Below, piece by piece: positions 51,949 to 62,435 of a stretch of DNA of 64,000 bases. Below the pieces are notes generated by a model. That model saw only the letters and a list, made by a program, of their open reading frames with translations. It searched no databases and had not been told where the DNA came from. Numbering within the stretch: the first letter of the stretch is position 1; each line of letters begins with the position of its first letter. Made by a program: the position numbers and the translations under genes. Source of the stretch: Phymatolithon calcareum (taxonomy: Eukaryota; Rhodophyta; Florideophyceae; Hapalidiales); NCBI GenBank assembly GCA_977006965.1, contig OZ345370.1:1674001-1738000 (forward strand), in the 5' to 3' direction.

Positions 51949-53724
51949 CTAAAACTTGAACTGGGCAAGTAATGCATAATGGTCCGACCTCTGAGATCTT
52001 CGCATACCGGCATACTCCAACTTATTTGCATCTCTCATGCTCAAGTCTCTGCCACCAAAGTCGAAGCACCAAGCGTCCTCCATGGCCGCTCTGCATCGCC
52101 GGCTCATCCAAAAATTATCGTACCAGTTGTTCCCCACGGTTGTCGGAGTGGTAAGATATCGGTTAGCATCCGCCGGACTCGCGCAACTATTCGGCGGAAG
52201 AACAAGCTCGACAAATCCGGCATCGCGCATTTCTTGAAAGCAGCTCGCTTCAGCGCTAATATTGAAGTCGCCAACACACATGACCATGTCGTCCTCTCCA
52301 CCAAGACCTTTGACATACTCCTGCACGCAACTCATAACTTCTGGAAGAAATTGCACTTCCGACTCTTTGTATCGAACGCTAAGATGAACATTGACGAGGG
52401 CGAAATATTGCCCTCCTGAGGCGCGCGGCTCTTTGAATGAAAATAACCCCACAACTGGTCTTCTCAGAAACGGTTTCAAAAGCGCCTCTGGTATCACACT
52501 GGTGATATTCCGAGCATCCAGGCGACTGGAATTATATACAAACGCCTGCATGAGACTATCTTCGAAACATGACCGCCCGGGCTCCACATCGCCCTCCGGA
52601 CTCAATGTGCCCCATCTCCCTTTCAACTTTTCCGCAAAACGACGTGAAATAAAACGAGGCATATCGCCGTATACCTCCTGCAGCGACAACACGGCTACGT
52701 CGGCGCTGTCCTCCATGAAGCGGACGAGGTGCCCCAATTTCTGATTAAGAAACTTGCTCTTCATGGAAAAATGACCTGCGTTCCAAGACGCGAGGCGTAT
52801 GGGATCCTCACACAGAGGAATCATTGGTGCATCTGGGTCAGGAATAAAGGTTGCCGCGATTGAGCAAGCAAGATCGGACCCAATTTCACTTGGGGTCGTT
52901 CCAGGTGGTGGCGGTGCCGGCTTTGCTCGCACTTTACGCGCCAAAGTTACGCCTAATCCGCATTTCGTGGTAAGAGCGAGCAACCTTTCCCAAGTGAGCC
53001 GCGGCACCCGTCTGTCGAAGTCGGATGGGCTCACGAACACTCCGTCTTCCTCGCGTACGGCGAGTACCCTGTTCGCAGTTCGTAACCCAAGCCCAGGTAC
53101 AGAGTTGAAAAACGCAAACACTGCCTCTTCAGAAGCGACATTCAGACGGAGTTCGCATTCGTGCGGGTTCCGTCCGCCGCCGCACCACGAGTGCTTGCAA
53201 GCCGCGAGCAATGTTTTTCGCGGCGGTGAGAGCGACCTCGGCGACGATGAGGGCGACGGGGAGTTCCGGGACGGTCTGGCAGTCGGTCGGAGAGGATGGC
53301 GTGGGGAAGGCGATGATGAGGTGGGTGAGGAAGATGACCGCAAGGCCGGTGGCGAGCTATATTGTTGGAGTTTCAACAGAATGCTCTCTGGCGACGAGGA
53401 ATTTGGCGAAACATGCGTGACCCTACTCTTTCGTCCTGGGCTTGGTTCATAGCGTGGCACAATGTTTGAAGGCATCATGGCGCATGCGGTTTGGAAACCG
53501 GCGTGCTCCGGAAATGGAGATGGGAAACGACGTCTTTGTGGGGCTACATGAAGTCTTGGGTCACTCGCAATGAGCGCACAGCCTACAATACAGTACGAAA
53601 ACCCCAGAGCGCGCCTCACAAAGATTAGGGGCGACTGGCTATTTTTGGTCTCTCGTGATGCGCACCGATGTGGGACATAATTTTGAGCTACTTTTTCGGA
53701 CCGGTGACCAGCATCGTGATTCAC
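51949..53724 (-). CDS. EEPD1: EEPD1-like HhH plus EEP nuclease
   Basis: 591 residues from 53724; the in-frame ATG at 53478 (509 residues) is the likelier start because the extra head is unremarkable. A Ser/Pro-rich segment precedes a helix-hairpin-helix region (~195-250: VFAFFNSVPGLGLRTANRVLAVRE, DFDRRVPRLTWERLLAL), then an exonuclease/endonuclease/phosphatase domain from ~310: LASWNAGHF, LQEVYGDM (metal-binding Glu), VGDFNISAEASC, and RSDHYALLAQF (catalytic D-H). All EEP catalytic positions are present. EEPD1 in animals cleaves stalled replication forks and starts end resection; the same DNA nuclease role is inferred. Note the convergence with the RecQ helicase theme in this window, though the two are 23 kb apart. 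Confidence 0.82.
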   Translation of the reverse strand: MNHDAGHRSEKVAQNYVPHRCASRETKNSQSPLIFVRRALGFSYCIVGCALIASDPRLHVAPQRRRFPSPFPEHAGFQTACAMMPSNIVPRYEPSPGRKSRVTHVSPNSSSPESILLKLQQYSSPPALRSSSSPTSSSPSPRHPLRPTARPSRNSPSPSSSPRSLSPPRKTLLAACKHSWCGGGRNPHECELRLNVASEEAVFAFFNSVPGLGLRTANRVLAVREEDGVFVSPSDFDRRVPRLTWERLLALTTKCGLGVTLARKVRAKPAPPPPGTTPSEIGSDLACSIAATFIPDPDAPMIPLCEDPIRLASWNAGHFSMKSKFLNQKLGHLVRFMEDSADVAVLSLQEVYGDMPRFISRRFAEKLKGRWGTLSPEGDVEPGRSCFEDSLMQAFVYNSSRLDARNITSVIPEALLKPFLRRPVVGLFSFKEPRASGGQYFALVNVHLSVRYKESEVQFLPEVMSCVQEYVKGLGGEDDMVMCVGDFNISAEASCFQEMRDAGFVELVLPPNSCASPADANRYLTTPTTVGNNWYDNFWMSRRCRAAMEDAWCFDFGGRDLSMRDANKLEYAGMRRSQRSDHYALLAQFKF

Positions 53725-54533
53725 GAGGAACTATTCCTGAAACTTGTATCATAAAAATATTATTATTTTTATGAATTGCGCTTCGTGCACTGGACCCTTT
53801 CGTCATCATCGGTCCATTTCATCGATGAGTGACGGTAAGTTTCCTTCTTCTACTGGACCAGTAGACACCTTGACGAAAACACAAATGAACACGCCAGGGA
53901 AAGTTCTGAACTCTTGGGATTCAGTTTTTTGCTGACAAAATTTCTTGTTTTGTCATTATAGAAGTTGATGCTTGAGCTGCTCAGGTGTGATGGAGAAATA
54001 CCTCTTCGATCTCACTGCGTATGCCCCAAAAAACGGTTGGTTATTGGTGAATACATGATTCAGAAAGCCTTTTAAGACCTGAGCATGTCGCAAAGATCAC
54101 TTTCAGTTTTTGATATCGAAATGCGTCTAATACGATATGAAGCAACTTGGACCGGCCTAACTGTTGACTCTGAGACCTGCTTTTCCATAATTTTGATAGA
54201 CCCGAAAGATAGAAGTATATGTGAGCTTTAGAGATCTCTGAATCGGCAAAGGCGCTCGAGCCAAGCACTGAATGGTTTAAACCAAATGTGTTGCAACATG
54301 GGATTCCGTGCTGTGCTCTCTTTTTCTGTAATTCTTTCTCGGGACATAATTGGCTAACGAAAACAGCACGATTTTACACATAATACTATTGGCTAGCGTT
54401 TTGATCTAGAAATATCTCAATAAAATGAATGCAGCAGCCCGATCTCGCAGTGCCGACGACTGGTGGAAGAGTATCCTCCATTATTACCATGCGAATAACA
54501 ACCTACGACCTATACTTTTGCTAGGATCGTACT
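53725..54533. other. Divergent spacer
   Basis: 809 bp between the EEPD1-like gene and biotin synthase, which diverge. No gene is supported. An AT-rich ATAAAAATATTATTATTTTTAT near 53750 is a weak inverted repeat. Confidence 0.4.
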
Positions 54534-55688
54534 ATGTCGCCACTTGCATCATCCGCCAAGCGGTGGCGCCTGCTCACTGCACTTCGGCATGCGCATCTTC
54601 CTTCAGGTCGTGCTCTGATCTCCACTGCCTATGCCGGGTCAAGTCGTCACGCGTTGCGAGAAGCATTCCCGGTGCGCACCGATTGGACTCGTGAAGAAAT
54701 CTCATCAATATACGGAACCCCGTTGCTAGAACTGATGCACACAGCGGGTACCGCACACCGCGCCTACTTCAACCCACGCGAAGTGCAGCAATGTACGTTG
54801 CTCTCAATCAAAACCGGCGGCTGCCCTGAGGACTGCAAATACTGCTCTCAGAGTTCGTCATACGACACCTCGGTCAAAGCCGAGAAGCTCATGGGGACAG
54901 AGGAGGTACTCACTGCCGCGCGTGCAGCCCGTGATGCCGGCTCTACCCGTTTCTGTATGGGCGCTGCGTGGCGCGGCGTCGCGCAAGTCGGTCCACGTCA
55001 GTTCCAGCGTGTGCTCGATATGGTGTCTGAGGTGCGCGGTCTTGGACTCGAGGTATGTGCCACGCTGGGAATGCTCAACGTGGAACAGGCACGCAAGCTG
55101 AAGGAAGCGGGGCTCACAGCGTATAACCACAATTTGGACACCAGTCGAGAGTATTATCCAAAGGTCATTACGTCACGTAATTACGATGACAGACTCGAAA
55201 CTTTGCGCAGCGTGCGTGAGGCTGGTATTTCGGTGTGCTGTGGTGGCATTATCGGTCTGGGCGAGACTCATGAGGATCGTGTCGCACTTCTGCATGAGCT
55301 GTCCACAATGCCTACGCATCCGGAAAGCGTCCCTGTAAACGCCCTGGTGGCGACCAAAGGCACACCGATGGAGAAGAATGAGCCGGTTCCGGTCTGGGAT
55401 TTATGCAGAATGATTTCCACGGCTAGGATTGTCATGCCGAGAGCAATGGTTCGTCTTAGTGCTGGTAGAGTTTCCTTGCAGCCTGCGGAACAGGCGATGT
55501 GCTTTATGGCTGGTGCCAACTCGATTTTCATGGGCGACAAGCTGCTGACAGCTCCGAATAACGAGATTGGGGAGGATGGAAAATTGTTCCAGGAACTCGG
55601 ACTGTCCGGGAAGAAACCGTTCTTCTACGAAACCTTGTACGAAAAGGACGATGAGGGACAGACTGCAAAAGAGGTCGTTGGGAGCTAG
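54534..55688 (+). CDS. bioB: Biotin synthase
   Basis: 384 residues. A ~50-residue head rich in Arg, Ala and Ser is a mitochondrial presequence, then the radical-SAM enzyme: GGCPEDCKYCSQSS with Cys97, Cys101 and Cys104 for the 4Fe-4S cluster, FCMGAAWRG, LDTSREYYPKVITSR (conserved N-L-D-T-S), CCGGIIGLGE, and ARIVMPRAMVRLSAGR with the Arg ligand of the 2Fe-2S cluster. It converts dethiobiotin to biotin by sulfur insertion, in the mitochondrion in plants. Complete, without introns. It converges with the FAD monooxygenase, 80 bp apart. Confidence 0.95.
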   Translation: MSPLASSAKRWRLLTALRHAHLPSGRALISTAYAGSSRHALREAFPVRTDWTREEISSIYGTPLLELMHTAGTAHRAYFNPREVQQCTLLSIKTGGCPEDCKYCSQSSSYDTSVKAEKLMGTEEVLTAARAARDAGSTRFCMGAAWRGVAQVGPRQFQRVLDMVSEVRGLGLEVCATLGMLNVEQARKLKEAGLTAYNHNLDTSREYYPKVITSRNYDDRLETLRSVREAGISVCCGGIIGLGETHEDRVALLHELSTMPTHPESVPVNALVATKGTPMEKNEPVPVWDLCRMISTARIVMPRAMVRLSAGRVSLQPAEQAMCFMAGANSIFMGDKLLTAPNNEIGEDGKLFQELGLSGKKPFFYETLYEKDDEGQTAKEVVGS

Positions 55689-55767
55689 TTGGGGACCAAG
55701 TTTTGTTCGGATAGGTGAAATAACATGTTTCAATTTTTGTGCCCTTGTTCCAGTTGTATAGACAGGC

Positions 55768-57051
55768 TTATGACTGTGGCGGTTGCCATGTAGTAGTCCC
55801 CAGCATGAACTGCTCAGTCAGTATCACTGGGGCAAGGACCTTGTTCCTGGCCCATGACAAAAAAGGACTTGTGACGTGCACCAATATGCCCGCCGCACGG
55901 CTCCTAACCCCAACGTCCAGGTTTCTCACCCATCTCTTTCTCTCAAAATCCCGCATAGCGCTCTCAATTCCTTCTCTCTTTGCATCCGCACCACCAGCCC
56001 GTTTCATCTGAAAGCCAAGCTCCACCGCGTCTTCCAAAGCCAGAGCCGCCCCTTGTCCCAAATTCGGAGTGCTCAAGTGAGCCGCGTCGCCGAGTAAAGT
56101 GCAAGCACCCCGCCCCCATTGACTTCGAAGCATCAGTCGGTCTCCGCACCGATTGACTACAAATTCGGCCTGTGGCAGGCCAGCAATATCGCTCGCGATT
56201 GCGCAACCCCACGAACTCACCCGTTCACGCACAAACTTGAGATGATCATCAGCGCTCCTTTTGTCGGCACGCACAAATCCAGCATCCTCTGCCGCAGTAT
56301 AGAACCAATGCATGCGCTCGTCGTCGACTAGAGTTGCTCCGAATCGTTCGCCTACTCCCCATAATTGCAGAACACGGCCCGGGGGAAGGTCCTTTTGAAT
56401 TGCTTGACTGGCCAACCCGCTCCCGCGGTATGAGCGGTACCCGGCATAACGTGGAGTGTTCTCCATACCCAGTGATTCGCGTACAACAGATTTCACTCCA
56501 TCTGCTCCGACAACAGCATTTGCAAAAATGACCTCGCCAGAATCCAGTGTCACTTCGTAATGTCCTCCGCCTTCGCGAACGCTTGCCACGCAGCTTCGGT
56601 GCCGCATAGCCGCATGCGATACTTGAGACTGCAACGCGATAAGAAGATCGCTACGCATAACATATCGAAATTCAACGGGACGGCGATTGAAAGCAGATAT
56701 TGGAACCTGCTTCAAAATTGATCCGTCGGTGTTTGAAACGAAAACCTCGTTCCCAGCATAGCTCTTGCGTAACACGTCTAACGGTACGTTGAGCGACTCA
56801 AGGGCAAACCAGGCGTTAGTCCAAAGACCGACACCCTGACCTTGGTACGCTCCCTTCTCGGAGCGCTCGAAGACGGTTGGAGAACGGCCTGCTTGACGGA
56901 GAGAAATTGCCGCAGCCAGACCACCAATGCCACCACCAATTACCGCGACGTCAATGTCGGGGCCAGAGAGGTTGCATTTCACTGTGGTTTCGCGATGGAG
57001 GTGCCATTTAGCTCGCGATGCAGGCATGGATGGTGAGAGAAATGCAATCAT
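55768..57051 (-). CDS. FAD-dependent monooxygenase (zeaxanthin-epoxidase/UbiH-like)
   Basis: 427 residues from the ATG at 57051; the ATG at 57216 adds 55 residues of doubtful value. A dinucleotide-binding motif VAVIGGGIGGLAAAISLRQAG lies at ~35-55, then RSDLLIALQSQV with the Arg of the FAD site (~150), VGADGVKSVVRESLG (DG motif) and LLGDAAHLSTPNLGQGAALALEDA (GD motif, ~330-355), the set of class A flavoprotein monooxygenases. Sequence around GLGQGAAL resembles zeaxanthin epoxidase and 6-hydroxynicotinate-type enzymes. A leader of ~30 residues could target the plastid. No C-terminal FHA domain, unlike plant zeaxanthin epoxidase. Substrate unknown. Confidence 0.85.
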   Translation of the reverse strand: MIAFLSPSMPASRAKWHLHRETTVKCNLSGPDIDVAVIGGGIGGLAAAISLRQAGRSPTVFERSEKGAYQGQGVGLWTNAWFALESLNVPLDVLRKSYAGNEVFVSNTDGSILKQVPISAFNRRPVEFRYVMRSDLLIALQSQVSHAAMRHRSCVASVREGGGHYEVTLDSGEVIFANAVVGADGVKSVVRESLGMENTPRYAGYRSYRGSGLASQAIQKDLPPGRVLQLWGVGERFGATLVDDERMHWFYTAAEDAGFVRADKRSADDHLKFVRERVSSWGCAIASDIAGLPQAEFVVNRCGDRLMLRSQWGRGACTLLGDAAHLSTPNLGQGAALALEDAVELGFQMKRAGGADAKREGIESAMRDFERKRWVRNLDVGVRSRAAGILVHVTSPFLSWARNKVLAPVILTEQFMLGTTTWQPPQS

Positions 57052-57961
57052 TGAAATGCCTTTGTCTTCAATATACAGCAGTGACAACAATACAAGACAT
57101 TTGATCTCAGCGCGGGAGATGCATAATATATCATATAGGTGGCGAGAGGACAATAGAAGTAACGAACAACGCTCTATGATACAGCACATGGAAGCGAGGG
57201 CTCTATGAGGTCGCATCCAATTCGTTTATGTACTGTAGCCACGAAGCGACAATCAGATGCATCACGCATGATGGCAGACATGCCTCCATATAAGGGTCCA
57301 TTTTATCAGAAAATCCTCGTTCAGCAGCATGAATATATGGTTGCACATTCGCTCTCGTTTCACTCCAGCCGTCATTCCTGCTCTATGCCCACCGGTATGA
57401 TACCGGTCCGACTGTGGTTTCAACAACGCGTATGATAAAAATAATGATGCGCTGAATATTCATGTCCACAGATTAATCAAACCCGTCACTCACATCAATG
57501 ATGTTGATGTTCATCACTACCTTTTATTTCCCTGTTTGAAAGAAATAATTTCTTGTTGTCGAGCGCATCACGCCATCGGTGCTCGTCTTCATTGCCATCA
57601 CATAACTATCAATATAATCTTGATGATGTAGGGTGCAAATAATGCAGCTGCATTATTTGGAATTCACGTGAATTCTACATTGTTCGCATCTCAAATCCCT
57701 TGCGCAATATCATTTGGCATGACTGGGCTCCGTCGGAAGAATAATACTGTACAGTATGGCAACTAGCTGCCATACTGGACAGATCAGCTGATCCTTTGCG
57801 ATCCGCACGCTGTCTCACGAATCTTGCTCTCACTTACAGAACACATGCAGCATGGTGGATCATCCTTGTGCTTACCATCATAGCATGAGCGTAACCGTCC
57901 CCATCGCCTGACGCTGAAAAGCCCGTTCAAATTTGAATACGATCCGTTAAACGCGTAACCA
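57052..57961. other. Divergent spacer with small hairpins
   Basis: 910 bp between divergent genes. It has the 16-bp palindrome GAATTCACGTGAATTC near 57660 and an inverted repeat CAGTATGGCA/TGCCATACTG near 57750-57777. No gene supported. Confidence 0.5.
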
Positions 57962-60778
57962 ATGTCTTCCATGGCAGCTTTTCTTTCGCCGCCTCCTTTT
58001 CTTGTTGGGTTGCGCAAACCCCTTGCACGAACTTCGCATAATCCTTCCCATTCATTTCCTGCACTCCGAAGGTTGACTCGATGCCGTGCAGAAGTCGGGC
58101 CCACTGGGACAGGTCAGGTCGTTCATTATTTCGCTTACTTCTCGAACATCAACCCGGTGTTCCTGGGGCCCCAATCAACAGTTTTCGGTCGCCGATGCGA
58201 CCTGCTCGAAACCCGGCTGGCCACACTTCATGGTTTCCGTCTTGTTTTCAACGTTCCAGGCCTACCCCCAGAACCAGTGTTTGCGAACATTGAGAAGAGA
58301 TCTGGCAGTGTTGTGAAGGGCGTGCTGTACTCTGTGCGTGCCTCCGATTTCCGTCGCATAGCTCTTTCAGAGGGCTACATTAGCGTTACGTCCAACACTC
58401 CCTTCCCAATTCGCCAACTCACAAATTTTGTCCCTGTCCCGCGCCTCATTGATGTCCAACTCAAACTCGATGATGGTACTTTTGTTGTTGGTTCCACCTT
58501 CCAATGGACGCGCAATTTGATTCCGTCTCTGCTCATCGGCGCGGTCAAACCCTCTAGACGATACGTTAATTCTGCACTGGACGGCGCTCGCCTCAGAGGT
58601 ATCGATCCGAAATACGTACGAGAAGTCCTTGCCAAAGTGCAGTTTGAACGCGGACCACTTGGTGCTTTTGGCCTCTTCCCAGTGCCGCAACCGGCGCGGG
58701 TCGATGCCACTGTGGACGTCTTGTCGCAACTTTACAGCCCATTCGCATCACTCGACGTGGGCAAAGAGGCTGTGGACGCCTTCAGGACAGATGACAATTG
58801 CAATGGGCACGGTGACGCTCTGCGACTCGTGGAGCTCTCCCCAAGTGCGGATAATATGGAACTCCTCTATTTTGTGCCGGGTATTGACGGCAGCGGACGA
58901 TCTATTCTTTCGCACGTGCGGCGCCTAAAGAGCTCGAGCTTCCAAGTTTGCAGCGTAGTATACCCACATGGAAACCGCCAGAGCCTGACGGAAGTCGCTT
59001 CCACTCTCGCTCAGCTCATTGCTACCCATGCGCGCGGAAGGAGGGTGAACATAGTCGCCGAAAGCATGGGCGCTGCATTCTCACTGCTCGCTGCAGCGCA
59101 GGAGGGTCGTCGCCGGATGAAGGAAGGGTCATATAAGGGTATAAATTTCGGATTCATGCTGCTGATCAACCCTGCGACATCGTTTTCTCGTGCAACACTT
59201 GCACCAGTATGGATGTCCATTTTGAGAGCTGGCATACCGGACGAGGTGTACCGCGCTATTGTCGCACCTCTCGTGCTTCCATTTGCAGTGGATACGAGTG
59301 TGTTGCAATCTCCTGTATCCTTGGATAAACTGATGAAGGCGAAAGACTCACTCATTGCGTTGGACCGGTTTGCTGACGTTCTTCCGCACGATATGCTCCG
59401 TCATCGCGTCAACCTTTTGCAATCTTTCACCCTGACTTCCAATGATTTTGCTTACCTGCGTGAAGTACTTGGGAGTAATATTGCAATGATATGCTCTGAG
59501 AATGACAGATTGTTGCCGAGTTTGCAGGAAGGGTTACGTTTTCAAAAGGAAATGCCACAGATGAAACTCAGTGTTCTTCCATATGGTGGGCACACAATTT
59601 TGCAAGACACAAGGTTCAACCTCGCCGATTATGTACAAAGTTTGATCCCGCTACCAAAAAAGGCCTCATCAACCTTGTCCGTGAATTCCCATAGAAACCA
59701 CGACAACAAACGCATTCGAAAACGACGAGAGGCGATACGCAGTCGCCTGTGCAAAGAAAACGGGGACTCTCATGCGGAACGGCCCACACATATGTTGTCT
59801 GCAGGTGATGTAAAAGTGTTGACGGACTTCATCACAGATTATAACATGCTGTTTGCGCCGGTATTCGTGGGCGAAGAACGTCTGCCACCATCGTCCAGCA
59901 ACCGGCCGGTAATACTAGTTTCAAATCACACCCTGTTGGGCCAATTCGACGGTATCTTCATCATAGAGCGGTTGCTGAGACAGCGTGGAATTTTGGTCAA
60001 GAGCATGGCATCGCGAGTACTGTTCCGCGGCGATCGCCTGCTCGCTCCCGGCGCAAAGCCAGTATCAATAGAATTGGCAAAAAAGTTTGGGCTAACCAGT
60101 CTGAGCCCGCGGTCATTCGGCGCGGCACTGGCAGTGGGAGAGTGGACGTTGTTGTTCCCGGGCGGTGCACGCGAGGCACTCAAGCGAAAGTCTGATGCCC
60201 CTTACTCATTGCACTGGGGCCCGACAACGGAATTTGTGCGATTTGCGGCGTTATTTGGTGCTGTTATCATTCCTGTATCAACAGTTGGGACGGAGGACAT
60301 GGTTCGTCTCATCGTGGACGGACCTGAGATACAACCGACCATCGAGTCTTTGTTGCAGCGGTTGACGAACAGGAGTTTGTCGGAGACGTTAGACATTGTG
60401 GCGGGTGGTGGAGCAAAAGCATGGAAAGGTGAGGGGGATGAGGAAGACGTTTCGGCACTGGTTGTGCCGATCGGTGTGCCGACTGGATTGGAGAGGTTTT
60501 ATTATCGATTCGGAGAGCCTGTGGAGGTGCCAATCGAGGCATTTGATGATACCGATGTTGCGGGCAAGGTGTATGCAGAGGTTAAGCGTGGGGTCGAAGA
60601 AGGAGTGAGAGTTTTGCTTGAGCGTAGGGAGCATGATGCGTACCGATCGCCGGCGATGAGGGCACGATTTGCATTAGCAAACGGTATACATATACGGCCG
60701 CCGGCCGGACCGGGCTGGGCGTGGAGTGATGGACAGGGTGGTGTACGTGGAGAGGATCTACAGCCAAGGATGAAATAG
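57962..60778 (+). CDS. GGCT-like domain fused to phytyl-ester-synthase-like acyltransferase
   Basis: 938 residues, single exon. A plastid-transit-like head (~1-45) is followed by a gamma-glutamylcyclotransferase-like domain (~55-190): YFAYFSNINP (family consensus YFAYGSN.N), VFANIEKRSGSVVKGVLYSV and EGY. The usual Gly of the GGCT loop is Phe, so activity is doubtful. A hydrolase domain (~300-560) has FVPGIDGSG, VAESMG with the nucleophile Ser near 367, and GGHTILQD with the His. An acyltransferase domain (~640-900) has SNHTLLGQFDG and FPGGAREALKRK. The last two match plant phytyl ester synthases (PES1/PES2), which make phytyl esters and triacylglycerol in the plastid. The N-terminal GGCT fusion is unusual. 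Confidence 0.87.
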   Translation: MSSMAAFLSPPPFLVGLRKPLARTSHNPSHSFPALRRLTRCRAEVGPTGTGQVVHYFAYFSNINPVFLGPQSTVFGRRCDLLETRLATLHGFRLVFNVPGLPPEPVFANIEKRSGSVVKGVLYSVRASDFRRIALSEGYISVTSNTPFPIRQLTNFVPVPRLIDVQLKLDDGTFVVGSTFQWTRNLIPSLLIGAVKPSRRYVNSALDGARLRGIDPKYVREVLAKVQFERGPLGAFGLFPVPQPARVDATVDVLSQLYSPFASLDVGKEAVDAFRTDDNCNGHGDALRLVELSPSADNMELLYFVPGIDGSGRSILSHVRRLKSSSFQVCSVVYPHGNRQSLTEVASTLAQLIATHARGRRVNIVAESMGAAFSLLAAAQEGRRRMKEGSYKGINFGFMLLINPATSFSRATLAPVWMSILRAGIPDEVYRAIVAPLVLPFAVDTSVLQSPVSLDKLMKAKDSLIALDRFADVLPHDMLRHRVNLLQSFTLTSNDFAYLREVLGSNIAMICSENDRLLPSLQEGLRFQKEMPQMKLSVLPYGGHTILQDTRFNLADYVQSLIPLPKKASSTLSVNSHRNHDNKRIRKRREAIRSRLCKENGDSHAERPTHMLSAGDVKVLTDFITDYNMLFAPVFVGEERLPPSSSNRPVILVSNHTLLGQFDGIFIIERLLRQRGILVKSMASRVLFRGDRLLAPGAKPVSIELAKKFGLTSLSPRSFGAALAVGEWTLLFPGGAREALKRKSDAPYSLHWGPTTEFVRFAALFGAVIIPVSTVGTEDMVRLIVDGPEIQPTIESLLQRLTNRSLSETLDIVAGGGAKAWKGEGDEEDVSALVVPIGVPTGLERFYYRFGEPVEVPIEAFDDTDVAGKVYAEVKRGVEEGVRVLLERREHDAYRSPAMRARFALANGIHIRPPAGPGWAWSDGQGGVRGEDLQPRMK

Positions 60779-60880
60779 TGTAAAATATTAAGATAATTTG
60801 AGGTTCCCAGATGTGGGATAGGCAGAGAGTAAGTTCTGCATGGATGCGATGACGAGAGGGTGAGCCAGCCGCAATACGCT

Positions 60881-60973
60881 GCTCTTTATTTCCGCGCGTG
60901 TGCGGCCCTCGATCGGAGTATAAAGAGAAATGTATGTAAGTTCAAAGAATCTAAAAATGAAGAGACAAGCAAT
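60881..60973 (-). ncRNA. Conserved tail of Fanzor copy 2 (candidate guide-RNA scaffold)
   Basis: The minus-strand counterpart of 41639-41731, with the CCGC...GCGG stem and the GGAAATAAAGAGC end intact although the protein gene is broken. Beyond 60881 the flanking DNA is unrelated to the copy 1 flank; it is the 3' region of the GGCT/PES gene. Confidence 0.6.
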
Positions 60974-62370
60974 CTATGCGTGAGAATTGCGTGACGGTCT
61001 GCTGAGATGGGGCGGTCCGGGCAATCCCAGAAGCTGATGGAGACCCACAGTAGCAAAATTTGTCGCTCCATTCGTGTCTCGGTCGATGGATTCTATAGAA
61101 CAGCCAATGCTCTCGCCTGTAGGGTTGTTTGTACAACGAAACACACGGGAGCGGTGATTGCCTTGCAGAGTGTGTCCACACTCTTTGCAGCGTATAGATG
61201 TTCCGAATTCGTCGACGAGGACAACTGGACAGAGAAGCGAGAGCGCACGAAGAAGCCTCTTGCGCGGACAAGGACCGCGCGAACCATGACCAAACTCCGC
61301 ATTATCGAAAAACAACACGCGTTTCCTCCGGTACAAATCTTGTTTGAGTTTCCGCTTTGCCGCACCGCGGCTCGTCGAAGTTCGCAACTCTTGATTTTCA
61401 GCTCCAAAGGCAAAAGTCTTTGCCATTTCATGAATGTTTCGCGATTTGGCGCGGAATCGACCAAAGCGCTGGCGACGTCTGTTATTTGAAAACAATTCGC
61501 GGCACATGACCGTCAATGTGCTGTACGCAACGTTGGCGTACGCAACACTTGCACCCGCACGCTTTAGCGACACGTGAAAAAAGTCGTTGAGTGCTGCTCG
61601 GTAGGGCGCATTTTGGGTGCGACGAGCAGCCTCGTTTTTCTCCGCCGCCCGCGCCAGCGACTCGAACCTGTAGGTCTTGTGGGAAACATACTTAGTTGAT
61701 TGCTCGGCGTCCTTCGAGCACATCGCATCTTTGACTTCTCGTGTTTTATGAAGTGATAGGTCCACTTCAGCTCTCACGGTGGTCCCTATTTTGACTTGTC
61801 CCGGGTCGAGACCAATGACCTGGTAGGTCCCTTGAAATTCCGGCCGAATGGTAAGCGCGTTCTTAAACAGACCCTTCGTGTTCCTTGATATGTCGAAACG
61901 GCGCCGTATGGAGTGGTGCCCTTTTTGATGCAGTTCACGCACACCGGACGGAAGAGGCTCCTTGGGGGGCTGTCGGGTGGAATCAACACTTGGTCGAGCG
62001 ACTTCCGTATGCTCCGTCTTGGATATCGTAGCTAGGAAGACCTTGATTTTTCAAACCATCAGAGGATATGCTGCACACAAGCCAAGGAATGGGGCCGTGT
62101 TCGTTGTTTTTCTGCTCGGCGTACCGTGCGTCGTCGGGAACCCAGGAGTGCTGGACGCACAGTGGAATTCCTTGCCTTAAACATCGCTTCTGGCGCAAAA
62201 GCTTCCTTTTCTTCTTCTTCTTCCTCCTCTTCCTCCTCCGATGTCGCGGGAGCTTGTTGAAAGCCTTTCGGTGCATAAGCTTGCGCTTCTTTAGATTCTT
62301 TTTCTCAACAGGCTGTCGGCGACGATCGATCTCGCGCTTCGAGTGGAAGTCAAGAACTGGAGTCCACCAC

Positions 62371-62435
62371 AAGATGTCAAAGCGGTAGGGAGTCGGACGT
62401 GGTCCACGTCCGACTCCCTACCGTTTTGACATCTT
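62371..62435. repeat. Inverted duplication inside Fanzor copy 2
   Basis: A 32-33-nt segment (AAGATGTCAAAGCGGTAGGG...) is followed directly by its inverse with one mismatch. Copy 1 has a single arm at this place, so the palindrome arose after the copies separated. Confidence 0.92.

Noticed and set aside
52799-53452. 217-codon plus-strand frame over the EEPD1-like gene
   Set aside because: Opposite to the HhH/EEP gene; composition is a reflection of it.
60779-60880. A target-site duplication for Fanzor copy 2
   Set aside because: The left end of the copy lies outside the window, so no comparison can be made.
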